Assembly (NCBI GenBank): GCA_025358435.1
Contig: JANYJQ010000182.1
Span: forward strand, 1 to 42,448
DNA length: 42,448 nucleotides
Source of the DNA: Holophagaceae bacterium
GTDB lineage: Bacteria > Acidobacteriota > Holophagae > Holophagales > Holophagaceae
Direction: 5' to 3'
Shown: one piece after another, positions 9,761-19,401 of the stretch
How positions within the stretch are numbered: the first letter of the stretch is position 1
Layout of the letters: each line of letters begins with the position of its first letter
The notes under the pieces: model-generated
Told to the model about the DNA's origin: nothing
Seen by the model: only the letters and a program-made list of their open reading frames with translations
Databases searched by the model: none
Made by a program: the position numbers and the translations under genes

Positions 9761-11386
9761 ATGACCGAGTGGATGAGCAATCACCTTCTGACCTTCCTGG
9801 TTTTCGCGCCAGCGATCTGGGGACTGCTGATCCTCTGTTTCCCTGAAAAGCAGGCTCCCCTGGCGCGGCTTCTGGCGATATTCGGAGCCGCTGGCATTTT
9901 CTTCATCAGCGCGGCGCGCCTGCTGACCATACCACCCGAAGGCCCGATGAATCTGGTGTTCGCCGAGCACGTGCCCTGGTTTTCGGTGGTGGGCCTGCCG
10001 GTGGATTATTCCCTTTCCATCGATGGCCTGAATCTCTGGCTGGTGATGCTGACCACGTTCCTGACGCCGCTCACCATGCTCGGCACCTGGCGCAGCGTGA
10101 CCCAGCGGGCCGGGTCTTTCATGGCGCTCGTCCTGATCCTGGAATCGGGGATGCTGGGCGCGTTCATGGCCCAGGATCTGCTGTTCTTCTATCTCTTCTG
10201 GGAAGCCATGCTGGTCCCGATGTATTTCATGATCGGGGTCTGGGGCGGTGATGAAAGGAAATACGCCGCGAACAAGTTTTTCCTGTACACCCTGTCGGGC
10301 TCGCTGCTTTGGCTGGTAGCGCTGCTTTATCTGGCAACCAAGGCTGGAACCTTCGCACCCGGGATCATGGCCGCGACGGCGCTGGGACTTCCCTTCAGCA
10401 TCCAGTGCACCCTGTTCCTGGCCTTCGCGCTCGCCTTCGCCATCAAAGTGCCTCTCTTTCCGCTGCACACCTGGCTGCCGGACGCGCACGTGCAGGCGCC
10501 CACCGCCGGCTCTGTGATCCTGGCGGGCGTGCTGCTGAAGCTTGGTTCCTACGGCTTCCTGCGCTTTGCCCTGCCGATGTTTCCCGATGCTTTTCTGCAT
10601 TACGCGAAACCCATCGCGATGCTCTCGGTCATTGCCATCATCTACGGCGCTCTCGTGGCCATGGTCCAGCGTGACGTCAAGAAACTCGTGGCCTACAGCT
10701 CTGTATCCCATATGGGCTTCGTGATGTTGGGACTGGCATCCATGACGGTCATCGGCACGCAGGGCGCCATGCTCCAGATGCTCAGCCATGGCATCAGCAC
10801 GGGCGCCCTCTTTCTCATGGTAGGAATGCTCTATGATCGCGCCCATACGCGCATGATCGCGGATTTTGGCGGCGTCGCCAGCAAGATGCCGGTATTCACC
10901 ACCTTCTTCTTCATCGTCACCCTCAGTTCCATCGGCCTGCCGCTCACCAATGGTTTCGTTGGCGAGTTCCTGATCCTTAACGGCACTTATGTATCAGGCT
11001 TCCCATGGGGCCGCGCCTTCGCCACCGTGGCGACGCTCGGCGTCCTGCTAGGCGCGGTCTACATGCTCTGGATGGTGAAAAAGGTTTTCTGGGGACCAGA
11101 AAATATGGATGAAGACAGTGGCACGCAGCACCTTCATTCGGATCTCTCGGTAAGGGAAATCGCGGTGATGGTGCCCATCGTGCTCCTCATCTTTTGGATG
11201 GGCCTGCATCCCCGTTCATTCATTGCTATCTCTGAGAAGCCAGTTGCCAATCTGCTGCGCGCGTCGAAAGCGCCGGACCCAAGGATGAAAGTCCAACCTA
11301 TGCTTCAACATGAGCCTGCCCCGAAAAGCGAGCTGGCATCTGGCGCAGCCACCCCATCCGCTACCGGCGAAGAGGTGCTGAAATGA
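9761..11386 (+). CDS. nuoM: NADH-quinone oxidoreductase subunit M
   Basis: 541 aa; FYLFWEAMLVPMYFMIGVWGG, TWLPDAHVQAPTAGSVILAGVLLKLGSYG signatures. Confidence 0.95.
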   Translation: MTEWMSNHLLTFLVFAPAIWGLLILCFPEKQAPLARLLAIFGAAGIFFISAARLLTIPPEGPMNLVFAEHVPWFSVVGLPVDYSLSIDGLNLWLVMLTTFLTPLTMLGTWRSVTQRAGSFMALVLILESGMLGAFMAQDLLFFYLFWEAMLVPMYFMIGVWGGDERKYAANKFFLYTLSGSLLWLVALLYLATKAGTFAPGIMAATALGLPFSIQCTLFLAFALAFAIKVPLFPLHTWLPDAHVQAPTAGSVILAGVLLKLGSYGFLRFALPMFPDAFLHYAKPIAMLSVIAIIYGALVAMVQRDVKKLVAYSSVSHMGFVMLGLASMTVIGTQGAMLQMLSHGISTGALFLMVGMLYDRAHTRMIADFGGVASKMPVFTTFFFIVTLSSIGLPLTNGFVGEFLILNGTYVSGFPWGRAFATVATLGVLLGAVYMLWMVKKVFWGPENMDEDSGTQHLHSDLSVREIAVMVPIVLLIFWMGLHPRSFIAISEKPVANLLRASKAPDPRMKVQPMLQHEPAPKSELASGAATPSATGEEVLK

Positions 11387-12876
11387 ACCTCACCGCCCAA
11401 AACTGGGCTGCCCTCATGCCTTTGCTGGTGCCGGCCGCCGCAGCCTGCCTAATTCCGATCGCCAGCCTGGACAAGGATCAGGACACGGTAAAACCCGTAC
11501 GGGCAGCCATGTTCGGCATGGCCTTGCTTGCACTGGCAGTCAGCTTTTTCTATTTCACGAAATTGTGGGCCACGGGCCAGAACCTGTTCTTTTCATATCT
11601 GAAGATGGATCGTTTGGGACAATTCACGGGGATCTTCGTGACGGTGGCGGCCATGATGGCGCTGCTTCAGCTTTGGGACCACCTGCACCACGAAGGCTGG
11701 ATGAAGGGAGAGACCCTTTCTCTGCTGCTCTTCTCAGCAGTGGGCATGATGCTGTTCGCCTCCACCACTAATCTGTTGATGATGTTCCTAGGCCTGGAAC
11801 TCCTGAGCCTGCCGCTCTACGTGCTGACCGCCACCGTGCGATTCCGCCAGGAGTCTGTGGAAGGCGGTATGAAATATTTCATTACCGGAGCAGTCGCCTC
11901 ATCCTGCTTTCTCATGGGCGCGGTGCTGCTCTATGGCCTGACCGGGACTTTGGATCTTGAAGGCATCGGCAATGCCATCATCACCGCAGGCGGGGATCCC
12001 TTGATCCTGGTGGGCGCTGCCCTGCTGCTCATGGGCTTCCTGTTCAAGATCAGCGCGGTGCCTTTCCATCAGTGGACACCTGATGCCTATGAGGCATCGC
12101 CCCACCCCATCGCGGGCTTCATGTCCGTCGCTACCAAGGGCGTTGCGGTCATCGCGATGATGCGGGCCTTTCCTGGCGGCATCGGCCTGCACACGGCAAC
12201 TGGAGAGCGCGTCGGCATTGCCCTGGCAGCGCTCGCTGCCGCGACCATGATCGTGGGCAACCTATCGGCGCTGCCGCAAACGAATGTCAAGCGCATGCTG
12301 GCGTATTCCAGCATCAGCCACGCGGGCTACCTGCTCTTGGGCTTCGTGGCTGGAACGCCGGAGGCCTACACAGGCGTGTTGTTCTACCTGGTCATTTATC
12401 TCGCCATGAACATGGCCGCTTTCGGAATGTTGACCGCGTACGGCCTTGTGGGAGAGCACACCCAATTTGAGGATCTCCGTGGGCTCGGGTGGAAGCGCCC
12501 TGTCTTGGGCGTAGCAGTGGTCATCACCATGCTGAGCCTCTCTGGCATTCCGCCCATGGGTGGGTTTTTCGGAAAATACTTCATCTTCAAGGAGCTGGTG
12601 AGGACCGGCCACGTTGGATTGGCGGTGCTGGGCGTCACGGCAAGCCTGGTGTCTGTCTACTACTACCTGCGGGTAGTGGTGGCCCTGTTCCTTGAGCAAC
12701 CTTCTGAAGCGCAGGCCCGCGAAGCCACCGAGAAACCTGAAATCCAATCCTTCCTTTCCACCACCACGGTACTGATATGCGCAGCGATCATTCTGGCCGG
12801 TGGTTTCTTCCAACTTTTCCTGGTGGACGGCTTCGCCTCCAAAGCACTAAAAGAAGGTATCGAGATCCTGCGATAG
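11383..12876 (+). CDS. nuoN: NADH-quinone oxidoreductase subunit N
   Basis: 497 aa; FLGLELLSLPLYVLTA, FKISAVPFHQWTPDAYEASPHPIAGFMSVATKG signatures; 4 bp overlap with nuoM. Confidence 0.95.
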   Translation: MNLTAQNWAALMPLLVPAAAACLIPIASLDKDQDTVKPVRAAMFGMALLALAVSFFYFTKLWATGQNLFFSYLKMDRLGQFTGIFVTVAAMMALLQLWDHLHHEGWMKGETLSLLLFSAVGMMLFASTTNLLMMFLGLELLSLPLYVLTATVRFRQESVEGGMKYFITGAVASSCFLMGAVLLYGLTGTLDLEGIGNAIITAGGDPLILVGAALLLMGFLFKISAVPFHQWTPDAYEASPHPIAGFMSVATKGVAVIAMMRAFPGGIGLHTATGERVGIALAALAAATMIVGNLSALPQTNVKRMLAYSSISHAGYLLLGFVAGTPEAYTGVLFYLVIYLAMNMAAFGMLTAYGLVGEHTQFEDLRGLGWKRPVLGVAVVITMLSLSGIPPMGGFFGKYFIFKELVRTGHVGLAVLGVTASLVSVYYYLRVVVALFLEQPSEAQAREATEKPEIQSFLSTTTVLICAAIILAGGFFQLFLVDGFASKALKEGIEILR

Positions 12877-12999
12877 TCGGCTTTCATCCATGGCTTGGTT
12901 CTTTTCATAAGAAATATTTCAACACTTGTTAAACTTTTCTTGATCTTGGACCCTCGTATGTAAAGGTATTCATTTCGGGGTCGAAGGAGCGAGGTGGAC

Positions 13000-14265
13000 A
13001 TGAAGGGCAAGACTTGGATCTGGCTGGGCGGAATCGCAATCGTAGCTGGGGGTGTAGCCATCTACATGCTCAACAAACCCAAAGAGGTCGTGAAGTGGCG
13101 CATGGCTACGGTTCAAAGAGGAAACCTGAAGCAGCGCATCAGCGCTTCAGGCACGCTTTCGGGCCTCATCCAGGTGACCGTTGGTTCCCAGGTTTCAGGC
13201 AGCATTTCCAATCTATACGTGGACTATAACTCCCAGGTGAAGAAAGGCCAGCCCATCGCCCAGATCGATACTACGGTATACGCAGCGACCGTACAGGATG
13301 CCAAAGCGAACGTCAGCAAGGCAGAAACAGCGGTGGCAGATGCCCAGCGCCAATTGGCACGAGCCAGGCGGCTTTCCGCGGACAAGCTCATTTCGCAACA
13401 GGAACTGGATGCCGCCCAGGTCGTGGCTGACCGTGGCGCAGGAGATCTTTCCAGCGCCAAGGCTACGTTGCAAAAGGCCCAGGCGAACCTGGACTACTGC
13501 ACAATCACCGCCCCGGTATCTGGCGTGGTGGTTAGCCGAAGCATAGACGTCGGCCAAACCGTGGCGGCGAGCTTCAGCACGCCGAATCTTTTCGTCATCG
13601 CCCAGGATCTTACCAAGATGAAGGTTGAAGCCAGCATTGACGAAGCTGACATCGGACAAGTGAAGGAGGGCCAACGGGCCTTGTTCACCGTGGACTCCTA
13701 CCCTGAAACCCAATTCGACGGCAAGGTGAACCAGGTCAGGCTGGAGCCCATCATCGTGCAAAACGTAGTGAACTACAAAGTCGTAGTCCAGGTGTCCAAT
13801 GACGAGCTGAAATTACGCCCTGGCATGACAGCGAATGTGACGATTTGGACAAAGTCCAAAGATGATGTGCTGAAGGTGCCTTCCGCCGCCCTTCGATTCA
13901 ATCCGTCGTCGTTCCTGCCGGCCGAGGAGGCTGCGGCGGCCAAAAAGGCGAAAGGGCCGGGCGGCCCGAACAGCCTGGGTGGCAAGGCTGGCCCCGGTGG
14001 TGCCGGCCCTGGTGGCCCTGGTGGCCCATCTGGCTCTTCCTCCCGGGGCATGGTCCCCAGGCGCGATGATCGTGTCTGGATCCTCGGGCCCAATGGAAAA
14101 CCCAAATCGGTGGTCGTGACAGTGGGGATCACCGACGGCCAAGCCACGGAAATCAGCGGCGAAGGCGTGAGTGAGGGAATGCAGGTGCTGGTGGGCGTTG
14201 AGGATCCCAAACGAGCCACTGGCGCTGCTCCACTGGCCGCCACGGGCGGGCCGCGCATGCGTTAA
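13000..14265 (+). CDS. MacA/HlyD-family efflux periplasmic adaptor subunit
   Basis: N-terminal TM, RGNLKQRISASGTLSGLIQVTVGSQVSGSISNLYVDYNSQVKKGQPIAQID lipoyl-like domain, coiled-coil hairpin, TITAPVSGVVVSRSIDVGQTV; Gly/Pro-rich insert near the C-terminus. GTG at 12994 is an alternative start. Confidence 0.88.
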   Translation: MKGKTWIWLGGIAIVAGGVAIYMLNKPKEVVKWRMATVQRGNLKQRISASGTLSGLIQVTVGSQVSGSISNLYVDYNSQVKKGQPIAQIDTTVYAATVQDAKANVSKAETAVADAQRQLARARRLSADKLISQQELDAAQVVADRGAGDLSSAKATLQKAQANLDYCTITAPVSGVVVSRSIDVGQTVAASFSTPNLFVIAQDLTKMKVEASIDEADIGQVKEGQRALFTVDSYPETQFDGKVNQVRLEPIIVQNVVNYKVVVQVSNDELKLRPGMTANVTIWTKSKDDVLKVPSAALRFNPSSFLPAEEAAAAKKAKGPGGPNSLGGKAGPGGAGPGGPGGPSGSSSRGMVPRRDDRVWILGPNGKPKSVVVTVGITDGQATEISGEGVSEGMQVLVGVEDPKRATGAAPLAATGGPRMR

Positions 14266-14386
14266 GGCTGTCGCTCAAACACCATTCGGCCATTCGGAGG
14301 GCGGACCGGCACAAGGGACCAGAACAAAATAGCCAGAAAAACTGCTTATTTCGTGACGGCCCCTAACCCCAGAGAGGTACAGAACC

Positions 14387-15610
14387 ATGAGTATCATCGA
14401 GCTTCTCAAATTGGCCTTTTTCGCCATCACCCGCAACAAGATGAGGGCTTTTCTGACGATGCTCGGCATCATCATCGGCGTCGGGGCGGTCATCGCCATG
14501 ATCGGCATTGGCGAAGGCTCCAAGCAAGCCTCCCAGGACATCATCCGCAGCATGGGCACCAACCTCATCATGATCTTTCCGGGCTCAAGCTCCAAGACCG
14601 GCGGGCCGGTGGGCATGGGAGGCATGGACACGACCCTTTCCGATGAGGACGCCGCCGCCATCGAAAGGGAGTTATCCAGCAGCGTGTCGGCCGCCACCCC
14701 CTACGTGCGCGCTTCCAAACCTGCCGTCTTCGGCAACAACAACTGGCTGGTCGGAACCATTGCAGGCGCGGATCCAGACTACCTCCAGATCAAGAGCTGG
14801 AATCTAGAAAAAGGCCGTTACTTCAACGACCAGGAAGTGCGCAGCCAGGCCAAGGTGGCCGTGATCGGCAAGACTGTGCAGGACAATCTGTTTCCAGGCG
14901 GCGAAGATCCCATCGGCCAGACCATCCGCCTGGGCAACATGCCCTTCGAGATCATCGGAATCCTTGAGCGCAAGGGCGGCGGCCCCATGGGCGACCAGGA
15001 CGACACCATCCATGCGCCCTACACCACCGTGATGCGGAAAATCCAGGGCCGCACCAAGATCCAATACATCATCGCTTCCGCGAGCCGGGAAGACGCGGTG
15101 GATCAAGCCGAAGCGGAGATTACGGCCCTATTGCGGCAACGCCACAAGATCTTGAACGGGACGGACAACGATTTCACCATTCGAAAACAGAACGACTGGC
15201 TCGAGGCTTCCGCGGCTCAAAGCGGCGTCATCACCATGCTGCTGGCGGTTGCGGCGGGCATCTCGCTCATCGTTGGCGGCATCGGCATCTCGAACATCAT
15301 GCTGGTGAGCGTCACTGAACGAACCCGGGAAATCGGCGTGCGAAGGGCCTTGGGCGCCACCCAGCGCAGCGTCATGCTGCAATTCCTGGTGGAAGCCATC
15401 GTGCTGGCGGCGCTCGGCGGCATCATCGGCGTCGGCCTGGCGGTGAGCGCGATCTGGGTGATGAAACTTCAAAAAATTCCTGCCGTGGTTCAGAACTCCG
15501 CCATCCTGCTGGGCCTGGTGTTCAGCGCCGTGGTGGGCATCACCGCAGGATTTCTCCCGGCGCTGAAAGCCGCCAAACTGAATGTGATCGACGCATTGCG
15601 GTATGAATGA
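14387..15610 (+). CDS. MacB-like ABC transporter permease (FtsX/MacB_PCD), no ATPase domain
   Basis: MSIIELLKLAFFAITRNKMRAFLTMLGIIIGVGAVIAMIGIGEGSKQ...; ISNIMLVSVTERTREIGVRRALGATQRSVMLQFLVEAIVLAALGGIIG; 407 aa with no Walker motifs. Confidence 0.92.
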   Translation: MSIIELLKLAFFAITRNKMRAFLTMLGIIIGVGAVIAMIGIGEGSKQASQDIIRSMGTNLIMIFPGSSSKTGGPVGMGGMDTTLSDEDAAAIERELSSSVSAATPYVRASKPAVFGNNNWLVGTIAGADPDYLQIKSWNLEKGRYFNDQEVRSQAKVAVIGKTVQDNLFPGGEDPIGQTIRLGNMPFEIIGILERKGGGPMGDQDDTIHAPYTTVMRKIQGRTKIQYIIASASREDAVDQAEAEITALLRQRHKILNGTDNDFTIRKQNDWLEASAAQSGVITMLLAVAAGISLIVGGIGISNIMLVSVTERTREIGVRRALGATQRSVMLQFLVEAIVLAALGGIIGVGLAVSAIWVMKLQKIPAVVQNSAILLGLVFSAVVGITAGFLPALKAAKLNVIDALRYE

Positions 15611-16832
15611 CAACGAAATCCGGAGGGATGCGTACGCCGCCCTCCGGCACGTCGAATTCCGCTGGTTCATGGTCGCCACGATGGTGCTTTCCATGGCCAT
15701 GCAGATGCAGTCCGTGGTCATGGGCTGGCAGGTCTACGAAATCACCCGGGACCCGCTTTCCCTGGGCTTCGTGGGCCTCGCCGAGGCGCTGCCATTCCTA
15801 GCCACCACGCTTATCGGCGGCCATGCGGCTGACCTGCGGGACCGCCGCAGCCTTTGTCTTATTTCTGAGGTGGCCTTGCTGGGTGGCGCGTCGGTGCTGC
15901 TGCTCCTGAACCTGCACGGCACGCCCCTCCAGGTATGGCCCTTCTACACGGTGCAAATGGTGGCGGGCCTGGGCCGGGCTTTTTATCGCCCCGCGGCCCA
16001 GGCCCTGGCAGCGGAATTGGTGCCTAAGGAGATCTATGCCAACGCCTCCGCTTGGCGCTCTTCCGTGTTCCACGCGGCCATGGTGCTGGGTCCGGCGCTC
16101 GGCGGCTTGATCTATGGTTTCGTGAGCGCCAGCGCGGCCTATTCCGTGGAAGTGGTGCTGCTAGTGTCGGGGCTGTTCGCTACCATCGCCATGTCCCCCC
16201 GGCCGAGACCCGCCCACCACATCGAACGGGGACCCGGATTCTTCGACGGCGTGCGTTTCGTGTTCAACCAGAAACTCGTGCTGGGCGCGCTGTCCCTGGA
16301 TCTCTTCGCGGTGCTCTTTGGGGGTGCACCGGCGCTGCTGCCCATCTTCGCCGACCGGATCCTCATGGTAGGCCCCCAGGGGCTCGGAATCCTCCGCGCC
16401 GCCCCGGCGGTGGGCTCCGTGGTCATGTCATTCGCCCTCGCCCACCTGCCGGAGATGAAGCGCGCCGGCCGAACTCTTCTGATATGCACAGCAGCCTTCG
16501 GGGCCTGTTGGATCGCCTTCGCCTTCTCCACATGTTTCTGGCTTTCGCTGGCACTGCTGGCGCTCAGCGGCGCCCTGGACAATGTGAGCGTGGTCATCCG
16601 CTCCACCCTGGTGCAGACCCTCACCCCACCCCACCTGATGGGCCGCGTGTCGGCGGTGAACGTGTTCTTCATCGGCAGCAGCAATGAACTGGGGGCCTTC
16701 GAGAGCGGCCTGGCCGCCAAGCTCCTAGGCCTGGTGCCATCCGTGGTGGCGGGCGGCATCATGACGATTGGCGTGGTGGGCTCCATGACCTGGCGGATGC
16801 CGGAACTGGACAGGCTAAAACGGTTGAGCTAA
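15603..16832 (+). CDS. MFS transporter (EntS/MFS_3-like)
   Basis: 409 aa, ~12 TM; QVYEITRDPLSLGFVGLAEALPFLATTLIGGHAADLRDRRSLCL; 8 bp overlap with the upstream permease. Confidence 0.85.
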   Translation: MNDNEIRRDAYAALRHVEFRWFMVATMVLSMAMQMQSVVMGWQVYEITRDPLSLGFVGLAEALPFLATTLIGGHAADLRDRRSLCLISEVALLGGASVLLLLNLHGTPLQVWPFYTVQMVAGLGRAFYRPAAQALAAELVPKEIYANASAWRSSVFHAAMVLGPALGGLIYGFVSASAAYSVEVVLLVSGLFATIAMSPRPRPAHHIERGPGFFDGVRFVFNQKLVLGALSLDLFAVLFGGAPALLPIFADRILMVGPQGLGILRAAPAVGSVVMSFALAHLPEMKRAGRTLLICTAAFGACWIAFAFSTCFWLSLALLALSGALDNVSVVIRSTLVQTLTPPHLMGRVSAVNVFFIGSSNELGAFESGLAAKLLGLVPSVVAGGIMTIGVVGSMTWRMPELDRLKRLS

Positions 16833-16910
16833 AGGGCGTGCCCACTGCTCAAACTGCTCAATGAACAGGATCCCAGACCCCGCCTGGTTCCAGGCCGGGT
16901 GCGGGAAAGC

Positions 16911-17420
16911 CTACTTGCCTCGTTGCAAGGAGTTCAAGGCCGCATTGTAATCAGGTTCATTGGCGATTTCTGAAACCAGTTCGGTGTAGATCACTTTCCC
17001 GTTCTCGTCCAGCACTACCACCGCCCGCGCGAGCAGCCCCCGCAAAGCGCCATCCAGAATGGTGACTCCGTAATCACCTCCGAATCGCTTGTTCCGGAAA
17101 TCCGAAACTGGGACCACCTTCTCCAGCCCTTCGGCGCCACAGAATCGTTTTTGCGCGAACGGCAGATCTGCCGAAATGCAAAGAACCACCGTGTCGGGCT
17201 GTTCGCTGGCCCGTTGATTGAAGGTGCGCACGCTGGTGGCGCACGTGGCTGTATCAATGCTGGGGAATATATTCAGTACCACACGCTTGCCCTTTAGTTC
17301 TGAGATTTTCAAGTCGGAAAGATCCATCTTGGCAAGGGTGAAGTCTGGGGAGGCATGCCCCACCACCGGGAGTTCGCCAGAGGTCGTAACAGGTGTGCCT
17401 TTGAGGGTGACTTGAGCCAT
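16911..17420 (-). CDS. tpx: Thiol peroxidase, atypical 2-Cys
   Basis: MAQVTLKGTPVTTSGELPVVGHASPDFTL...NIFPSIDTATCATSVRTFN...FAQKRFCGAEG: peroxidatic and resolving cysteines of the Tpx family. Confidence 0.93.
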   Translation of the reverse strand: MAQVTLKGTPVTTSGELPVVGHASPDFTLAKMDLSDLKISELKGKRVVLNIFPSIDTATCATSVRTFNQRASEQPDTVVLCISADLPFAQKRFCGAEGLEKVVPVSDFRNKRFGGDYGVTILDGALRGLLARAVVVLDENGKVIYTELVSEIANEPDYNAALNSLQRGK

Positions 17421-17571
17421 TGGAGCCTCCTGGTAGGAATACCAGAATACCCGTTCGCAACCCTTTTCCCGGACCTATCTCAGCCTCTGAGACCCTTGCA
17501 TTTGGTGGCTGTTGGACCTATCTTGGCTTTTCAACCAGCTTATCCGTCATTTGTAAAAACCAGAGGGCCTG

Positions 17572-19374
17572 ATGTCGCAGGACCCAACGTCCATCGGTCG
17601 TTATCAAGTCCTGAGTCTTCTGGGAAGAGGCGGGATGGGCGCGGTCTATCTCGTGGAGGACCCGAAGCTTAAGCGGCAGCTGGTGATCAAGGTGGTCCAC
17701 GAAGGAGGGCGCCATTACGCCCATGCCATGGAGCGCTTCCAGCGGGAAGCGGAGATTTCCGCCCGGCTCAACCACCCCAACATCATCACTGTGCACGATG
17801 TGGGCGAAGATCCAGATCATGGGCCCTTCATCGCCATGGAATACGTTAAAGGCACCAGCCTGGCGGCCCTCATCCACGAGCAATCCTCACCGCCAGAATC
17901 CCTGCTCTATGTGCTGACCCAGGCGTCACGCGGGCTCATGGCCGCAGCCATGGCAGGCATCGCGCACCGTGACGTGAAACCGGAAAACATCCTGGTGGGG
18001 AACGATGGCCGCGTGAAGCTCACGGACTTTGGCGTGGCCCGATCCAATGAATCCCTGCACCTGACCACCGTTGGCGGCATCATCGGAACCCCTTCCTATT
18101 TCGCGCCGGAACTGCTGCAGGACGCGGAGGCTTCACCCATCACGGATTGCTACGCACTGGCGGTGACGGCCTTCGAGGCATTCACTGGAACCCTGCCTTT
18201 CATGGGGGACAGCGTCGCCTCCACGTTGCTGCGCATCGTGAACGAGCCCCCGAGCATCCCCCCCGGCATGGATCCGAAAGTCAAAGCCGTCTTTCTCAGG
18301 GCCTTCGCCAAGCGGCCTCGCGACCGATACCCCGATGTCTACGATTTCATGGGCGCTCTGGTGGACGCCTCCCCCATCCCGGAGGCTGCCAAATCGAAAA
18401 TGCACACGGCCATGGAAGGCACCGAAGTCTCTTTATCGGGACTAAGCGCTGGTGGAATTTTCACGACTACCCCCCGGCGAACCTCTGCCCCCCAAGTGCC
18501 CCCAACAGCGAAAGAGGCCCCGCCTGCTCCCATATACACGCCTGCCGTGCCTTTGGAGCCAGCAGGGGTTGTTTATCCAGCGGCCAAAGCGCTTGCACAG
18601 TCCCCAAATCCACCGATGGAGGTACACACCAGGCAGCGGAATTCCCAGATCCAAGGCCTGATCTTTGCCGGTGTGGGAGGTCTGGTCATGACCTGGGCCG
18701 TCTTTTTTACATGGAGATGGTGGAGGGCAAGACCCGCGACCACCCAGATCAATGTGAACGTTGCTTCAGCTTCTTCCGCTGCGGTCAGCTCAGCCTCGGC
18801 GCCTCTTGGCTCCATTGTCCCGACTCAGGCCAAACCAGACATGGGTGCTATCAAGCCCAGTCTGGATCAGCTTCAGCAACGGCTGAAGGAATTACGTGAG
18901 AACAATGCAAAAGAGGCTGAACGGTTGAAGCAGGGGAAGGGTGGGATCATGCCGCCGGCTCCTCCTTTACACGAAGTACCACCCCCCACCAATCAGGCAC
19001 CCACCAATCCAGAGCCCCAGGCCCCAACGCCCGCCTTGCCTGCCACCATACGCATCCCCGTACCTGGGTCACCGTCCGGCCCGCCCTTGAACCCACCGAG
19101 AATCCTTTCCCGGGCGGCACCAAATTTCCCCCGCCGGGCCAAGGAAATGCATTTCGAGAGCAACAAGGACCATATAGTGCGCCTCAGAGTCATGGTGGAT
19201 GAACGGGGCCGGCCTTCCGACATCACGGTTCTGGAAGGCGTTCCTGGCGTCTTTGGCTTCAATCAGGAGGCCATCGCCGCCGCTCGACATACCACCTATG
19301 CCCCAGCCACCAAAGGGGGCATCGCCCAGAGGGAAACCATTGAAGTGGTTTATATTTTCAAAGCCGAACGATGA
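17572..19374 (+). CDS. Serine/threonine protein kinase with single TM, Pro-rich linker and TonB C-terminal domain
   Basis: Kinase motifs LGRGGMGAVYLVED, VIKVV, HRDVKPENIL, DFGVARS, GTPSYFAPE; TM QGLIFAGVGGLVMTWAVFFTWRWW; C-term PNFPRRAKEMHFESNKDHIVRLRVMVDERGRPSDITVLEG...EAIAAARHTTYAPATKGGIAQRETIEVVYIF resembles TonB_C. Confidence 0.88.
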   Translation: MSQDPTSIGRYQVLSLLGRGGMGAVYLVEDPKLKRQLVIKVVHEGGRHYAHAMERFQREAEISARLNHPNIITVHDVGEDPDHGPFIAMEYVKGTSLAALIHEQSSPPESLLYVLTQASRGLMAAAMAGIAHRDVKPENILVGNDGRVKLTDFGVARSNESLHLTTVGGIIGTPSYFAPELLQDAEASPITDCYALAVTAFEAFTGTLPFMGDSVASTLLRIVNEPPSIPPGMDPKVKAVFLRAFAKRPRDRYPDVYDFMGALVDASPIPEAAKSKMHTAMEGTEVSLSGLSAGGIFTTTPRRTSAPQVPPTAKEAPPAPIYTPAVPLEPAGVVYPAAKALAQSPNPPMEVHTRQRNSQIQGLIFAGVGGLVMTWAVFFTWRWWRARPATTQINVNVASASSAAVSSASAPLGSIVPTQAKPDMGAIKPSLDQLQQRLKELRENNAKEAERLKQGKGGIMPPAPPLHEVPPPTNQAPTNPEPQAPTPALPATIRIPVPGSPSGPPLNPPRILSRAAPNFPRRAKEMHFESNKDHIVRLRVMVDERGRPSDITVLEGVPGVFGFNQEAIAAARHTTYAPATKGGIAQRETIEVVYIFKAER

Positions 19375-19401
19375 CCGATCATTTTGGTCGTAGATTCCAA
19401 G

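Noticed and set aside
9746-10846. 366 aa minus-strand ORF, His/Glu/Gln-rich
   Set aside because: Antisense to nuoM; composition is what reverse-complemented transmembrane codons give.
16844-16861. Tandem actgctcaa x2 between MFS gene and tpx
   Set aside because: Only two 9-mers; likely chance.
16878-16899. cccgcctggttccaggccggg hairpin downstream of tpx
   Set aside because: Imperfect stem with a bulge and no T-tract; may help termination between convergent genes but too weak to call.
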